A stretch of DNA of 64,000 bases from Mycobacterium ostraviense (GCF_002705925.1 NZ_NKRE01000001.1:4358857-4422856), one strand, 5' to 3'; counted from the stretch's first letter, positions 1 through 9,271 are shown. Notes: a model not told the origin generated them from the sequence alone. Numbers and translations: made by a program.

Positions 1-25
1 CCGGATACTTCCTGTTCGCTGCCAC
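1..25 (-). CDS. IS3-type transposase OrfA, N-terminal fragment
   Basis: A GTG preceded by GGAGGAAGGAAGTGTGCA opens a frame reading V-A-A-N-R-K-Y-P before the window ends. N-termini of this form are common in actinobacterial IS3-family OrfA proteins, which start with a short basic stretch and then a helix-turn-helix. Only eight residues are visible, so the call rests on the ribosome site, the start and the context of an insertion into a PPE gene. Confidence 0.4.
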
Positions 26-98
26 TGCACACTTCCTTCCTCCAGGCTCTCAAGATCAAACCTGGTTCGGAAGTCTCCGAGAAACCGGGGGAAGCACA
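1..98 (-). mobile_element. left end of an IS3-like insertion sequence, cut by the window edge
   Basis: Read on the minus strand, the first 98 bases appear to be the left end of an IS3-family element. The junction reads TGTGCTTCCCCCGG, beginning with the TG usual at IS3-family termini. About 70 bases further in lies a purine-rich ribosome site (GGAGGAAGG) and the start of a transposase-like frame. The adjoining PPE frame stops resembling PPE exactly at this junction, as expected of an insertion. The other end, the right inverted repeat and any target duplication are outside the window. The family call is tentative. Confidence 0.5.
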
Positions 99-509
99 GG
101 TGCCGATGGCCGTGGTGTTCTGGCCCAGAACATTGGTTGCCACCAGCGTCGCCAACTGGTCGCGGTTGGCGATCACCAGAGCCGGCGGCACCGTCGCGGC
201 GAACGCAGCCTCATAGGCGGCCGCTGCCGCACGAGCCCCGCTGGCAGCCTGCTCGGCCTGCGCTCCCGTCGCCGTCGCCCATGCCAGGTATGGTGCGACG
301 GCACTGCCCATTGCCGCCGACGCACTGCCCGACCAACTTTCGCCTTGCAGCTGCGAGATCACGACGCAGTACGCGCGCGATGTGGACTCCAAGCCTGCGG
401 CGAGTGCCTCCCAGGCTGCGGCGGCCGTCGGCATTGACGCCGACCCAGGACCCGAATACATTCTGCCCGAGTTGATCTCGGGCGCCAGGGCCCCGTAGTC
501 AAGTATCAG
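99..509 (-). pseudogene. PPE family protein, N-terminal fragment interrupted by an insertion
   Basis: The minus-strand frame encodes a typical PPE N-terminus: DYGALAPEINSGRMYSGPG, then a WSGSASAAMGSAVAPYLAW segment and a QNTTAI motif of the PPE helical bundle. After the codons for I-G-T the sequence changes into the IS end, where PPE proteins should continue with a T-E-A-x-Y-x-x-M-W stretch. Only about 135 residues of the roughly 180-residue PPE domain remain. The start is also damaged or unusual: the codon before Leu-Asp-Tyr is ATA and the only nearby initiator is CTG at 509. A GGAAGG motif lies at usable spacing. PPE proteins are ESX-secreted cell-envelope proteins; this copy cannot be functional. 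Confidence 0.75.
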
Positions 510-520
510 TCTTTCACCTT

Positions 521-555
521 CCTCAGTTCCGCCCTCGGTTCCGCCCTCAGTTCCG
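521..555. repeat. three 11-12 bp tandem repeats upstream of the PPE fragment
   Basis: Units CCTCAGTTCCG, CCCTCGGTTCCG and CCCTCAGTTCCG follow each other directly, 12 to 46 bases upstream of the PPE fragment's start. Probably a local slippage product; no function is evident. Confidence 0.7.
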
Positions 556-1561
556 CTCAGGTCGCGACAAGCCGAGCTGCGGGACTCGCTGAGCACGCGT
601 GGCTAGGTCAGGCAATCGGCGGCTGACCGGGATGTTGCCAAACACAACGGATGCCCCTACAGCGGTTGTGTTGCAACGACTGTGGCTGTCAACGACCACG
701 CGCAGTCAAGGGCGAGCGGGGCTGCTAACGGACGTTGACCATCCGCTGCGTACTCACCTTGACAGCGCCAGTCTCACTGACCAGTCAATAGTCGCATGCA
801 ATTATTGCATATAGACATCAAAAGTCGACGACGCACAGGAGATTTACAGCTAACCTTCGGGTGTAACGATGTGGCCTGGCGGCCCGCCGTCGGGGAACTG
901 TCCGGAAGCCCGATCGGCGTGACACGAATTGCATTGGGGGTGGAAGTATTTCGAATCACGGATTGCTGGCAGCGGGACATGTCCGCGGCGACTCTGCTAC
1001 GGCAGTACCGAATTGACTGTTCGACTGGGTTTCAGTGTTTACGAAAGTCCGGGTATGGTTACGCGGCAAGCTATTTCGACCAGCCAGGCGAGTGCCGCAA
1101 TTCGGCTGAGGGCTAGATCGGCGGAAAGCGGTGCGGCTCTGCATCATCGCCGCTGCTCGGGCGTCGGCCGTGGCCCGAGGCCGAGCCGGGCCCGAGTGAG
1201 GTCCCGAGTGATGTGAAGCCTCGGCTCGGCTGGCAGTACTGGCCGAGTGAGCTGAAAATCTCCTGTGCGTCAGCGATGTCTAGTTGTCGGGTGACCGCGA
1301 TTGGGCTTCACTATCGGGTGGTCGGTGTGACGGCGTGCAGCGGTGCCGTGTTCGTCATTGCCCAGGTACCACCGGTCGTCTCAATAAGCCCCTGAGAACC
1401 GCATTGCGTGGCTGTCCGAACGGGTGGTCATTCGTGACGCGGAGGAAGAGCAAACGCACCGACCCACTGTTGCCTGATCTTCCCGAGTGAATGCACACTA
1501 AGCCACCCATGTATTGCCGCTCGGTGGTACGCCGGCATCGTCTGTGAAAGGTAAGTACCGT
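556..1561. other. gene-free interval of about 1 kb
   Basis: Both strands contain only short open frames with no recognisable domain, ribosome site or signal sequence. Base composition is less GC-rich than in the neighbouring genes around 780-1080. An AT-rich palindrome at 796-810 is listed separately. This may be decayed sequence flanking the interrupted PPE gene. The last part contains the leader of the NarK-like transporter. Confidence 0.5.
796..810. promoter_or_regulatory. perfect 15-bp AT-rich palindrome
   Basis: ATGCAAT-T-ATTGCAT is a perfect inverted repeat with a one-base centre, unusual in GC-rich DNA. It sits in a gene-free interval, so a role as operator or recombination site cannot be assigned from position. 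Confidence 0.4.
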
Positions 1562-2977
1562 ATGGCGCGACCACACCGCATCGCGGATTGGGATGCGGAG
1601 GACGCCGCCGCCTGGCGCGACGGCAACAACGTGATCGCCCGTCGCAATCTGATTTGGTCGAACGTGACCGGGCACATCGCCTTCTCGATCTGGTACCTCT
1701 GGTCGGTGATGGTGCTGTTCATGCCGGAGAGCGTCTACGGTTTTTCGACCGGCGACAAGCTGCTGCTGGCGGCCACCGCGACGTTCGTCGGGGCGATCGT
1801 GCGCATCCCCTATGCGATGGCTACCACCAGGTTCGGCGGACGCACGTGGGCCGTTTTGTCGTCACTGGTGTTGCTGATCCCCACCGTCGGCGCGATGGTG
1901 TTGCTGGCTAACCCCGGCCTGCCGTTGTGGCCATATCTGGTGTGCGCCGCGCTCACCGGATTGGGCGGCGGCAACTACGCCGCATCGCTGGGGCACATCG
2001 AAGCCTTCTACCCGCAGCGGCTCAAGGGCTTTGCGCTGGGCTTCACCGGGGGTTTCACCAACCTCGGGTCGGCGGCCATTCAGGCAGTCGGGCTCGTGGT
2101 GCTGGCGACCGCCGGCCACCAGGCGCCCTACCTGGTGTGCGCGGTTTATCTGGTGCTGCTGGCCGTGGCGGCTGTCGGCGCGGCACTGTTCCTGGACAAC
2201 CTCAGCCACGTGATCGACGTGGGCCATGTGCGATCGGTGCTGCGGGTTCCCGACTCGTGGGCAATCTCATTTCTCTACCTGTGCTGCTCCGGCTCGTTCC
2301 TTGGCTTCGCGTTCGCTTTCGGCCAGGTGCTGGTGCACAATTTCGTGGCCGCGGGGCAAACCCACGCACAGGCGTCGCTGCACGCGGCGGAGATCGCCTT
2401 CATCGGTCCGCTGCTGGGATCGGTGGCGCGGATAGTCGGCGGCAGGTTGGGCGACCGCTTTGGTGGTGGTTACGTGACCCTCAGTGCGGTGGCCGCCATG
2501 GCGGGAGCCGGTGGGTTCCTGGTCGCGGTCAGCGCCCACGACGACCTCACTCAGGGGACTCGCGGAGGGCCCACCGTCCATACGATGATCGGCTACATCT
2601 TCGGCTTCATCACGCTGTTCATCTGTTGCGGCATAGGCAAGGGCTCGGTGTTCAAGCTGATCCCGTCGATTTTTCAGAATCGCAGTCGTGCGCTGAACGT
2701 CACCGCCGCCGAACGCCGCGACTGGGAGCGGGTCATGTCGGGAGCGTTGATCGGGTTCGCCGGGACACTCGGCGGGTTGGGTGCCATGGGGGTCAACCTG
2801 GTGCTGCGGCAGTCGTATGTGAGCGCCGGCACCGAAACCCCGGCATTCTGGGTCTTTCTGCTGTGCTATATCGGCGCCACGACGTTGACCTGGTGGCGCT
2901 ACGTACGCCCACGCGGGCCGGCACCGGCGTTGCGACAACAAACTACGGGGGAGCCGGTCGGAGGGGCTGCCGCCTAA
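1562..2977 (+). CDS. NarK-type nitrate/nitrite transporter (MFS)
   Basis: A 471-residue major facilitator protein with about twelve hydrophobic segments. The N-terminus (DWDAEDAAAW, ARRNLIWS) and the segment GGGNYAASLGHIEAFYP followed by GFALGFTGGFTNLG match the nitrate-signature region of NarK/NarU/NasA carriers, so nitrate uptake or nitrate/nitrite exchange at the cytoplasmic membrane is likely. The ATG at 1562 fits the family N-terminus and has AAAGG about ten bases upstream; an in-frame TTG at 1514 would add an unsupported leader. No nitrate reductase gene is adjacent. It resembles NarK3 in type, but the paralog cannot be fixed by eye. Confidence 0.85.
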   Translation: MARPHRIADWDAEDAAAWRDGNNVIARRNLIWSNVTGHIAFSIWYLWSVMVLFMPESVYGFSTGDKLLLAATATFVGAIVRIPYAMATTRFGGRTWAVLSSLVLLIPTVGAMVLLANPGLPLWPYLVCAALTGLGGGNYAASLGHIEAFYPQRLKGFALGFTGGFTNLGSAAIQAVGLVVLATAGHQAPYLVCAVYLVLLAVAAVGAALFLDNLSHVIDVGHVRSVLRVPDSWAISFLYLCCSGSFLGFAFAFGQVLVHNFVAAGQTHAQASLHAAEIAFIGPLLGSVARIVGGRLGDRFGGGYVTLSAVAAMAGAGGFLVAVSAHDDLTQGTRGGPTVHTMIGYIFGFITLFICCGIGKGSVFKLIPSIFQNRSRALNVTAAERRDWERVMSGALIGFAGTLGGLGAMGVNLVLRQSYVSAGTETPAFWVFLLCYIGATTLTWWRYVRPRGPAPALRQQTTGEPVGGAAA

Positions 2978-3299
2978 CACGGGAGGGAGCATCAACGTGC
3001 TCTCCGTGGGAAACCTCCGGCAAGGCCGCAGCCGAATCCTGCAGCGCGCGCATCAATGTCGGTGAATTGATCGCCGGCCCAGGATAATTCGATTTAATGC
3101 GGTCCAAACAGCGTGATTTCGCAATGATGTACATAGCCAGGTGTTCCTAAAATACGGCATCACAACAGAATCTGATTCCGAAACGCCGTAAGTACAATAT
3201 CGTTGACGCATCTCTCTCGTGTGTATGGGTTCGATCACCACAACCGAATAGCGTCGGCATCAACGCGATGTAGTCGAAACACGCAGGGAGTAAACGCAA
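2978..3299. other. intergenic region upstream of the LPMO pseudogene
   Basis: No gene is visible. The stretch from about 3090 to 3290 is comparatively AT-rich and probably contains the old promoter of the LPMO gene. A GGGAG ribosome site lies about ten bases before the ATG at 3300. Confidence 0.4.
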
Positions 3300-4026
3300 A
3301 TGACGAACCGCGTATTGTCTATTATCGGCACGGCAACTTTGATCCCTTGTCTTCAGGTCTTTCTTCCGATGGCTAACGCCTATGCGCATGGCTTTGTCTC
3401 GTCTCCGCCCAGCCGTCAAGCTCGGTGTGCACAGGGCGCAGTTCAGTGCGGCGCGATCAAGTATGAGCCGCAGAGTGTGGAGGGCCCCAAGGGGCTTAAT
3501 TTAACAGCTGCAATGGCGGCCTCGGGCAGTTCGCCGACCTCAATGACGACAGCAAGCCGTGGCGGCCGACGCCGGTCGGCAATACCGTCTCGTTCACCTG
3601 GACCAACACCGCCCTACACCGGACCGCCGGCTGGGAGTATTACATCGGTGCCACCAAAGTCGCCGGCTTCGACGGCAAAACGCGCCTCCTGGTGCGACGG
3701 TCACGCACACGGTCAATCTGAGTGGGTTCAGCGGTCGCCAGAAGCTGTTGGCCATATGGCTTATCGGCGACACTCCCAACGCGTTTTATTCCTGTGTCGA
3801 CCTGCAAGTCGGCGGCGGCCAACCGTCCACCAGCACAACGTCCCCGCCGGCCGGCACAACGACGACAGTTGCGCCGCGGGCCAAGGCGTGGGCCGCCGGC
3901 GCGACCTACGCGGTGGGTGACACCGTCACCTACAACGGCAAGACCTACCGATGCCTGCAGGCGCACACCGCCTACGACCCGACCTGGACCCCGGCTGCAA
4001 CGCCGGCGCTCTGGAAGGAGACGTGA
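3300..4026 (+). pseudogene. secreted chitin-binding lytic polysaccharide monooxygenase (AA10) with CBM5/12, two frameshifts
   Basis: Three frames together encode a complete AA10 LPMO. Frame 1 from 3300 gives a signal peptide ending ...NAYA and then the copper-binding N-terminal histidine in HGFVSSPPSRQARC and IKYEPQSVEGPKG. Near 3498-3505 about five extra bases shift the frame to N-S-C-N-G-G ... SKPWRPTPVGNTVSFTW ... AGWEYYIG. Near 3680 one base is missing (GGCAAAACGCG), returning to NAPPGATVTHTVNLSGF ... DTPNAFYSCVDLQV. A Thr/Pro linker and a C-terminal chitin-binding module (YAVGDTVTYNGKTYRCLQAH ... W) follow. The intact enzyme would oxidatively cleave chitin outside the cell. Two independent shifts argue for decay rather than a sequencing error, but read support should be checked. 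Confidence 0.85.
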
Positions 4027-4147
4027 CCGTTGCCGTCGAGCGTGGGCTCGGCTCCGACCCAGCGCCGGTAAGCGTGCCGAGCCGTCGTCGCGGGTGCGGC
4101 ATGCGGCGGCGCAACCCGGCGATGTGCCGGGACGGCATCACCTAATC

Positions 4148-4951
4148 CTAATGAGGCAGCCCGTCCCTTTCGGCATCCGCTCGATAGCGGTCCACCCACT
4201 CGTCGGAACGCTGATCGGCCTGCCGCTCCAGCACCGGCGCGGGCGCCAGCCTCGGGTCGAGCCCCAACGCCTCGAGGATGGTGCCGACCAGTTCGGTCAG
4301 GTTGCGCCACAACACCGGATAGGCGATCTCCATCGGTGTGATGTTCTCCGCGGCGAACCAGCTGCGCCAGCCCGCTTCCTGGGCGCGCAGCATGGTGACG
4401 ACATGGGCGATCGCCCCGGCGTGATAGACGGCACGAGCGTCGCGGACCGGATCGGGGCGCCCCCGCCAGACCCGCGTCTGCACCGCACGCCAAAACGACA
4501 CCGCCTGCGACACGACGTCGGGACGGTAGACATAGACAAGGAACGGGTTCTCACCGACGACGTCGCGGATGGCCGCCTCGAGGCCCTCGCCCGAGCGATC
4601 GGGAAGCTCGCTCGCGCGATTCACCAGCAGCGGGGTCTGATTCCACATCAGCTTGCCGCCCCAGACACCGTTGGGCGTTCTGCCGACCGCGCGGATGTAG
4701 TCGCGCCAGATCTCGGCCGGAGCGAGGTTCGGCTTACCGCAGTCCAGCGGATCGAGCAGGCGCAGGATCGACTCGTCGTCAACTCCGGCGAACCACTCCC
4801 GCGGTTGCGGCGGCTGGCTCGTCGTCGACAGATATTGGAAGAACTCCTGGGGTTCGCCGGCTACGCCGGTGGCGCGCAACGATTCGACCAACAGCGTGCT
4901 GCCGCTACGCTGCGATGCCAACACCAGGTATGACGACGGGCGGTCTGCCAC
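4148..4951 (-). CDS. stf0: trehalose 2-sulfotransferase (Stf0 type)
   Basis: 267 residues, the length of mycobacterial Stf0. The N-terminus contains the PAPS-binding loop in YLVLASQRSGSTLL, followed by EPQEFFQYL, GVWGGKLMWNQT and a C-terminal QRSDEWVDRYR characteristic of this family. Stf0 moves sulfate from PAPS to trehalose, giving trehalose-2-sulfate, the core of sulfoglycolipids, in the cytosol. The start is a GTG at 4951, which reproduces the family N-terminus although the upstream sequence is T-rich with no clear ribosome site. It lies 52 bases downstream of the PucR regulator gene on the same strand. In M. tuberculosis stf0 (Rv0295c) is elsewhere, so this position is different. Confidence 0.9.
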   Translation of the reverse strand: MADRPSSYLVLASQRSGSTLLVESLRATGVAGEPQEFFQYLSTTSQPPQPREWFAGVDDESILRLLDPLDCGKPNLAPAEIWRDYIRAVGRTPNGVWGGKLMWNQTPLLVNRASELPDRSGEGLEAAIRDVVGENPFLVYVYRPDVVSQAVSFWRAVQTRVWRGRPDPVRDARAVYHAGAIAHVVTMLRAQEAGWRSWFAAENITPMEIAYPVLWRNLTELVGTILEALGLDPRLAPAPVLERQADQRSDEWVDRYRADAERDGLPH

Positions 4952-5003
4952 GAAAAAAAGAGTATCCGGAAGAAAACTGACTCCGCGCGTGATTCGGCTT
5001 CTG

Positions 5004-6596
5004 TCAACCAGACCGTTCGGTCACGCGCAACCCCAGCGAAAAGAGCAGCCGCACATCGGGATCAGCCAACGACGTCGACAGCAGCTTCTCGATCCGCCGT
5101 ACTCGATAGCGAACCGTGTTGGGATGCACCTGCAGTGACTGCGCGGCGGCGCCGATATCACCGAAGCTGTCCAAGTAGACCCGTAACGTTTCGGCCAGCG
5201 TCGGATCCCGGGCGCGCAGGTCGGATATCCGCGGGTCGACCAGCCGCGCGTGGGTGCCGACCAGCGTGACGATTTCGTCGAGCAGTACGGCGGTGCGTGC
5301 TTCGGCCACCGAGGTCACCTGCCCTATCGAGATGGGGTGGCGCACAGCGCTGTCGAGCACGCCCTCCACCTCGGTGCGTGCCGCGGCGATCCCCCGCAGA
5401 CCCGCGACCGGCGCGGCGATCGCGGCCCGCAGCTGCACGCCCAGCTCGGCGCGCAGCGAGCCGACCGTGCCGCGAACCCATGAGGTGACCGCGCGGGCCG
5501 TCGCGGTCTGCGGCAGCACCACATAGATCCGCGATCCGTTGGTCCCCACCTGGGCGTCACGACGAAAAGCGCTGGCGCTCAACGCCAAGACGTCGGTGAG
5601 CCGAGCTGGCTGGTTTTCGGCGGCAATGGTGTCGAAGCCGATCAGCGCGGCGTTCCCGTCGCCGGGCAGCCCAAGTTCGCGCGCGATGACGGCCACCTCG
5701 ACCGGTTCACCATCGGCGAGGCCGAGCAGTTGCTGTACCCGCCGCGCGTGTGTGGAGGGCCGGGCCGCCAGCCTCGCCATGATCCGAGCGGCCAGCACCG
5801 CCGCGCCCTGCAACATCTCGTCGGCATCGTCGGCCAGCGGCTGCGAGCCCTGCTGGACCCAGATCACGCCGGCGAATACCGGTGAGTGCCGCGGGGTGAT
5901 TGCTGGTTGGTGAATCCCGATCGCCAGCCGCGGACGCAGGGCCAGTTCCGGGCGCTCAGCCACCCGGACCACCTCGCTGCTGGCGCGAAGGGCATCGAAA
6001 ATGCCCCATTGAGCCAGCCATTCCAGATGCTCGGGTGGGCCGGCGCGGCCCAGGATGGACAGCCGGCGCAGCTCGTCGGCGTCTTCGTTGGACGCCGAGT
6101 AGGCCAGCACATGAGACTGCGCGTCTTCGATGCTGACCATGCCGTGGATTCGGTCGGCCAGGGACTGAGCCAGGCCGAACAGGTCGGTGCCCGAGTCGTC
6201 CATGGGATCGCCGCGGTCCCCGTGATGCTCCAACACGTGATTGACCAGCCGGTAGAGGCGTTCCCAGCGAGCACGCGGTTCCACGGCAACCACCGCCGAG
6301 CCTGCTCGGACCGCTTGGGCCACCACCGCGTCGGACGGGTCCTTGACGAAGATCGCCACCGGCGCGCGGGCCTGGTCGTCGACCCAGCGCAGCGCCTCGT
6401 CGTCGGTGACGCCGAGCAGAAAGAAGGCGTCGGCCGAGCCCGCCGCTTCGGCCAGGCCCAGCCGTACATCGTCGGAATCGACCAGCGCCGCCGAGGCCAC
6501 CGTGAGATCCAGCCCCCGCGGGGCTTCGACCAGGCTGACCAGGGTCGCATCCAGGGCAAGGAGTAACTGGCCCAATCCGACACCGGCTACCCGCAT
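5004..6596 (-). CDS. PucR-family transcriptional regulator (Rv1186c-like), likely regulator of proline catabolism
   Basis: 530 residues. The N-terminal part has the PucR sensor-like domain (LVSLVEAPRGLDL ... AVVAQAVRAGSAVVAVEPR), a GAF-like middle (VSIEDAQSHVLAYS) and a C-terminal PucR helix-turn-helix (DSFGDIGAAAQSLQVHPNTVRYRVRRIEKLL). I chose the ATG at 6596, where conserved coding begins. The open frame runs further upstream but only as a shadow of rocA. The gene is divergent from rocA-putB with 84 bases between starts, and the M. tuberculosis homologue sits in the same place. It is therefore likely to activate rocA-putB in response to proline, which is inference from position. Confidence 0.85.
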   Translation of the reverse strand: MRVAGVGLGQLLLALDATLVSLVEAPRGLDLTVASAALVDSDDVRLGLAEAAGSADAFFLLGVTDDEALRWVDDQARAPVAIFVKDPSDAVVAQAVRAGSAVVAVEPRARWERLYRLVNHVLEHHGDRGDPMDDSGTDLFGLAQSLADRIHGMVSIEDAQSHVLAYSASNEDADELRRLSILGRAGPPEHLEWLAQWGIFDALRASSEVVRVAERPELALRPRLAIGIHQPAITPRHSPVFAGVIWVQQGSQPLADDADEMLQGAAVLAARIMARLAARPSTHARRVQQLLGLADGEPVEVAVIARELGLPGDGNAALIGFDTIAAENQPARLTDVLALSASAFRRDAQVGTNGSRIYVVLPQTATARAVTSWVRGTVGSLRAELGVQLRAAIAAPVAGLRGIAAARTEVEGVLDSAVRHPISIGQVTSVAEARTAVLLDEIVTLVGTHARLVDPRISDLRARDPTLAETLRVYLDSFGDIGAAAQSLQVHPNTVRYRVRRIEKLLSTSLADPDVRLLFSLGLRVTERSG

Positions 6597-6680
6597 ATTG
6601 TCCGATCCTACTAGCAGCGGTGGCAATCCCTGTCGAATCGGCCAATCGATTCCGGTCCTCGGACGGGGAACCTGGCAGGC

Positions 6681-8312
6681 ATGGACGCGATTACCCAAGT
6701 GCCGGTCCCGGTCAACGAGCCGGTACATGACTATGCGCCGAAATCGCCGGAACGCGCCCGACTGCGCGCCGAGCTGGCCTTGCTGTCCGATCATCCGATG
6801 GACCTGCCGCACGTCATCGGCGGCCGGCACCGGATGGGCGACGGCGAGCCGATCGACGTCGTCGCGCCGCACCGGCATGCCGCGCGGCTGGGCATCCTGA
6901 CCAATGCCGACCACGCCGATGCGGCGGCGGCGATCGCGGCCGCCATGGCCGCCAAAACCGCTTGGGCCGCTCTGCCTTTCGACGAGCGTGCCGCGGTATT
7001 CCTGCGCGCCGCCGATCTGCTCGCGGGGCCGTGGCGGGAAAAGATCGCCGCCGCCACCATGCTCGGCCAGTCGAAGTCGGTGTACCAGGCCGAGATCGAC
7101 GCGCCCTGCGAGCTGGTGGATTTCTGGCGATTCAACGTCGCGTTCGCCCGCCAGATCCTGGCCCAGCAGCCGATCAGCGGCCCAGGGGAGTGGAACCGCA
7201 CCGACTACCGTCCGCTGGACGGCTTCGTCTATGCGATCACGCCGTTCAACTTCACCTCCATCGCGGGCAATCTGCCCACCGCGCCGGCGCTGATGGGCAA
7301 CACCGTGGTATGGAAACCGTCGATCACCCAGACCTTGTCGGCCTATCTGCTCATGCAACTGCTCGAAGCCGCGGGATTACCGCCGGGTGTGATCAACCTG
7401 GTCACCGGCGACGGCTTCGCGGTTTCTGAGGTGGCGCTGGCCGATCCGCGATTGGCCGGCATCCACTTCACCGGATCGACGGCCACCTTCTGCCACCTGT
7501 GGCAGCAGGTCGGCACCAATATCGGCCGCTACCAGAGCTATCCGCGGCTGGTCGGGGAGACCGGCGGCAAGGACTTCGTTGTGGCACACGCGTCGGCGCG
7601 CCCGGATGTGTTGTCCACCGCCTTGATTCGCGGAGCGTTCGACTATCAGGGCCAGAAGTGCTCGGCGGCGTCGCGGGCGTTCATCGCCCACTCGGTATGG
7701 CAGCGGATGGGTGATGACTTTCTGGGGGCCGTCGCTGAGCTGAAATACGGTGACATCACCGACCTGTCGAATTATGGTGGGGCGCTGATCGACCGGCGCG
7801 CTTTCATCAAGAACGTCGACGCGATCGAGCGGGCCAAGGGTACGGCCGGTGTCACGATCGCGGTTGGCGGCGAATACGACGACAGCGTCGGCTATTTCGT
7901 GCGTCCCACGGTGTTGCTGTCCGACGACCCGACCGACGAGGCGTTCGCAACCGAATACTTCGGGCCGGTGCTGGCGGTGCACGTCTACCCCGACGGGCAC
8001 TACGAACGCATCCTCGACGTCGTCGATACCGGATCGCGCTACGCGCTGACCGGCGCAGTCATCGCCGACGACCGACGCGCGGTGCTGACGGCACAAGACC
8101 GGCTGCGGTTCGCCGCGGGCAACTTCTATGTCAACGACAAGCCGACCGGTGCGGTCGTCGGGCGCCAGCCGTTCGGTGGCTCGCGCGGATCGGGCACCAA
8201 CGACAAGGCGGGTTCGCCGCTGAACCTGTTGCGTTGGACCTCGGCGCGCACCATCAAGGAGACGTTCGTCCCGGCAACCGACCACCACTACCCGCACATG
8301 GCTGCCGACTGA
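6681..8312 (+). CDS. rocA: L-glutamate gamma-semialdehyde (delta-1-pyrroline-5-carboxylate) dehydrogenase
   Basis: 543 residues, the same length as mycobacterial RocA/PruA (Rv1187). It oxidises glutamate semialdehyde to glutamate with NAD, the second step of proline breakdown. Aldehyde dehydrogenase features are clear: FNFTSIAGNLPTAPALMGN, the FTGSTATF segment of the cofactor site, GETGGKDFVV with the general-base Glu, and the catalytic Cys in FDYQGQKCSAASR. The stop overlaps the start of putB (TGATG), so the two are translationally coupled. A PucR regulator is divergent upstream. Confidence 0.96.
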   Translation: MDAITQVPVPVNEPVHDYAPKSPERARLRAELALLSDHPMDLPHVIGGRHRMGDGEPIDVVAPHRHAARLGILTNADHADAAAAIAAAMAAKTAWAALPFDERAAVFLRAADLLAGPWREKIAAATMLGQSKSVYQAEIDAPCELVDFWRFNVAFARQILAQQPISGPGEWNRTDYRPLDGFVYAITPFNFTSIAGNLPTAPALMGNTVVWKPSITQTLSAYLLMQLLEAAGLPPGVINLVTGDGFAVSEVALADPRLAGIHFTGSTATFCHLWQQVGTNIGRYQSYPRLVGETGGKDFVVAHASARPDVLSTALIRGAFDYQGQKCSAASRAFIAHSVWQRMGDDFLGAVAELKYGDITDLSNYGGALIDRRAFIKNVDAIERAKGTAGVTIAVGGEYDDSVGYFVRPTVLLSDDPTDEAFATEYFGPVLAVHVYPDGHYERILDVVDTGSRYALTGAVIADDRRAVLTAQDRLRFAAGNFYVNDKPTGAVVGRQPFGGSRGSGTNDKAGSPLNLLRWTSARTIKETFVPATDHHYPHMAAD

Positions 8313-9271
8313 TGGCCCGGTTGTTCGCCCGCACCCTGCGCCCGGCCCTGCTGGCGGCCGGCCGGTCCGATAGGTTGCGGCTCATGACCGGGCGCTCGTC
8401 GGTGACCCGACGGGTGGTGCGCCGGTTCGTGCCCGGTGAAACGTTGGATAGCGTCCTGGAAGTGGTTGCTGAGCTGCGTGATTCGGGACGTTATGGCAGC
8501 ATCGACTACCTCGGTGAGAATGTCGCCGACACCGACGGTGCCACGGCCACCGTGCGGGCCTACCTCGACCTGCTCGACGCGCTGGGCCGGCGGGCGGACA
8601 CGGCATTCGACGGTGTGCGGCCGCTGGAGGTGTCGGTCAAGCTGTCGGCGCTGGGGCAGGCGCTGGATCGCGACGGCCAGAAGATCGCCTTGGACAATGC
8701 CCGCACTATCTGCGAGCGGGCCGAGCAGGTCGGGGTGTGGGTCACCGTGGACGCCGAAGACCACACCACCACCGATGCCACCTTGTCGATCTCGGGCGAC
8801 CTGCGGGTCGACTTCGGTTGGTTGGGCACGGTTGTGCAGGCCTACCTGCGGCGCACGCTTGCCGATTGCCGAGAGCTGGCCTCGGTGGGCGCTCGGGTCC
8901 GGCTGTGCAAGGGCGCCTACGACGAGCCCGCAGCGGTGGCCTACCGTGACGGCGCCGAGATCACCGACTCCTACCAGCGATGCCTGTACGTTCTGCTGTC
9001 CGGTTCCGGGTATCCGATGGTGGCGTCGCACGACCCGGCGATCATCGGCGCGGCCGGCAGCATGGCTCACGAATTAGGGCGTAGCGCGAGCGATTTCGAA
9101 TACCAGATGCTGTATGGCATCCGCGACGACGAGCAGCGGCGACTGGCCGCCGACGGTAACCAGGTGCGGGTTTACGTGCCGTTCGGCAGCCAGTGGTACG
9201 GCTATTTCATGCGCCGCCTGGCCGAACGCCCGGCGAACCTGGCGTTTTTCCTGCGCGCCTTGGCGCAGTGA
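8312..9271 (+). CDS. putB: proline dehydrogenase
   Basis: 319 residues, a monofunctional FAD-dependent proline dehydrogenase that converts proline to pyrroline-5-carboxylate and passes electrons to the respiratory chain. The TIM-barrel features are visible: LEVSVKLSALG, WVTVDAEDHTTTDATL, RLCKGAY, and the C-terminal VRVYVPFGSQWYGYFMRRLAERPAN with the substrate-binding RRxxERP motif. The ATG at 8312 overlaps the rocA stop by one base. Upstream in-frame codons belong to the rocA overlap. Confidence 0.95.
   Translation: MARLFARTLRPALLAAGRSDRLRLMTGRSSVTRRVVRRFVPGETLDSVLEVVAELRDSGRYGSIDYLGENVADTDGATATVRAYLDLLDALGRRADTAFDGVRPLEVSVKLSALGQALDRDGQKIALDNARTICERAEQVGVWVTVDAEDHTTTDATLSISGDLRVDFGWLGTVVQAYLRRTLADCRELASVGARVRLCKGAYDEPAAVAYRDGAEITDSYQRCLYVLLSGSGYPMVASHDPAIIGAAGSMAHELGRSASDFEYQMLYGIRDDEQRRLAADGNQVRVYVPFGSQWYGYFMRRLAERPANLAFFLRALAQ

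Noticed and set aside
796..1216. Short plus-strand open frames in the gene-free interval
   Set aside because: No ribosome sites, no domains, and frames overlap one another without a coding bias.
6597..7358. Upstream extension of the PucR gene on the minus strand
   Set aside because: It lies entirely antisense to rocA, has no family resemblance, and conserved PucR coding begins at the ATG at 6596.
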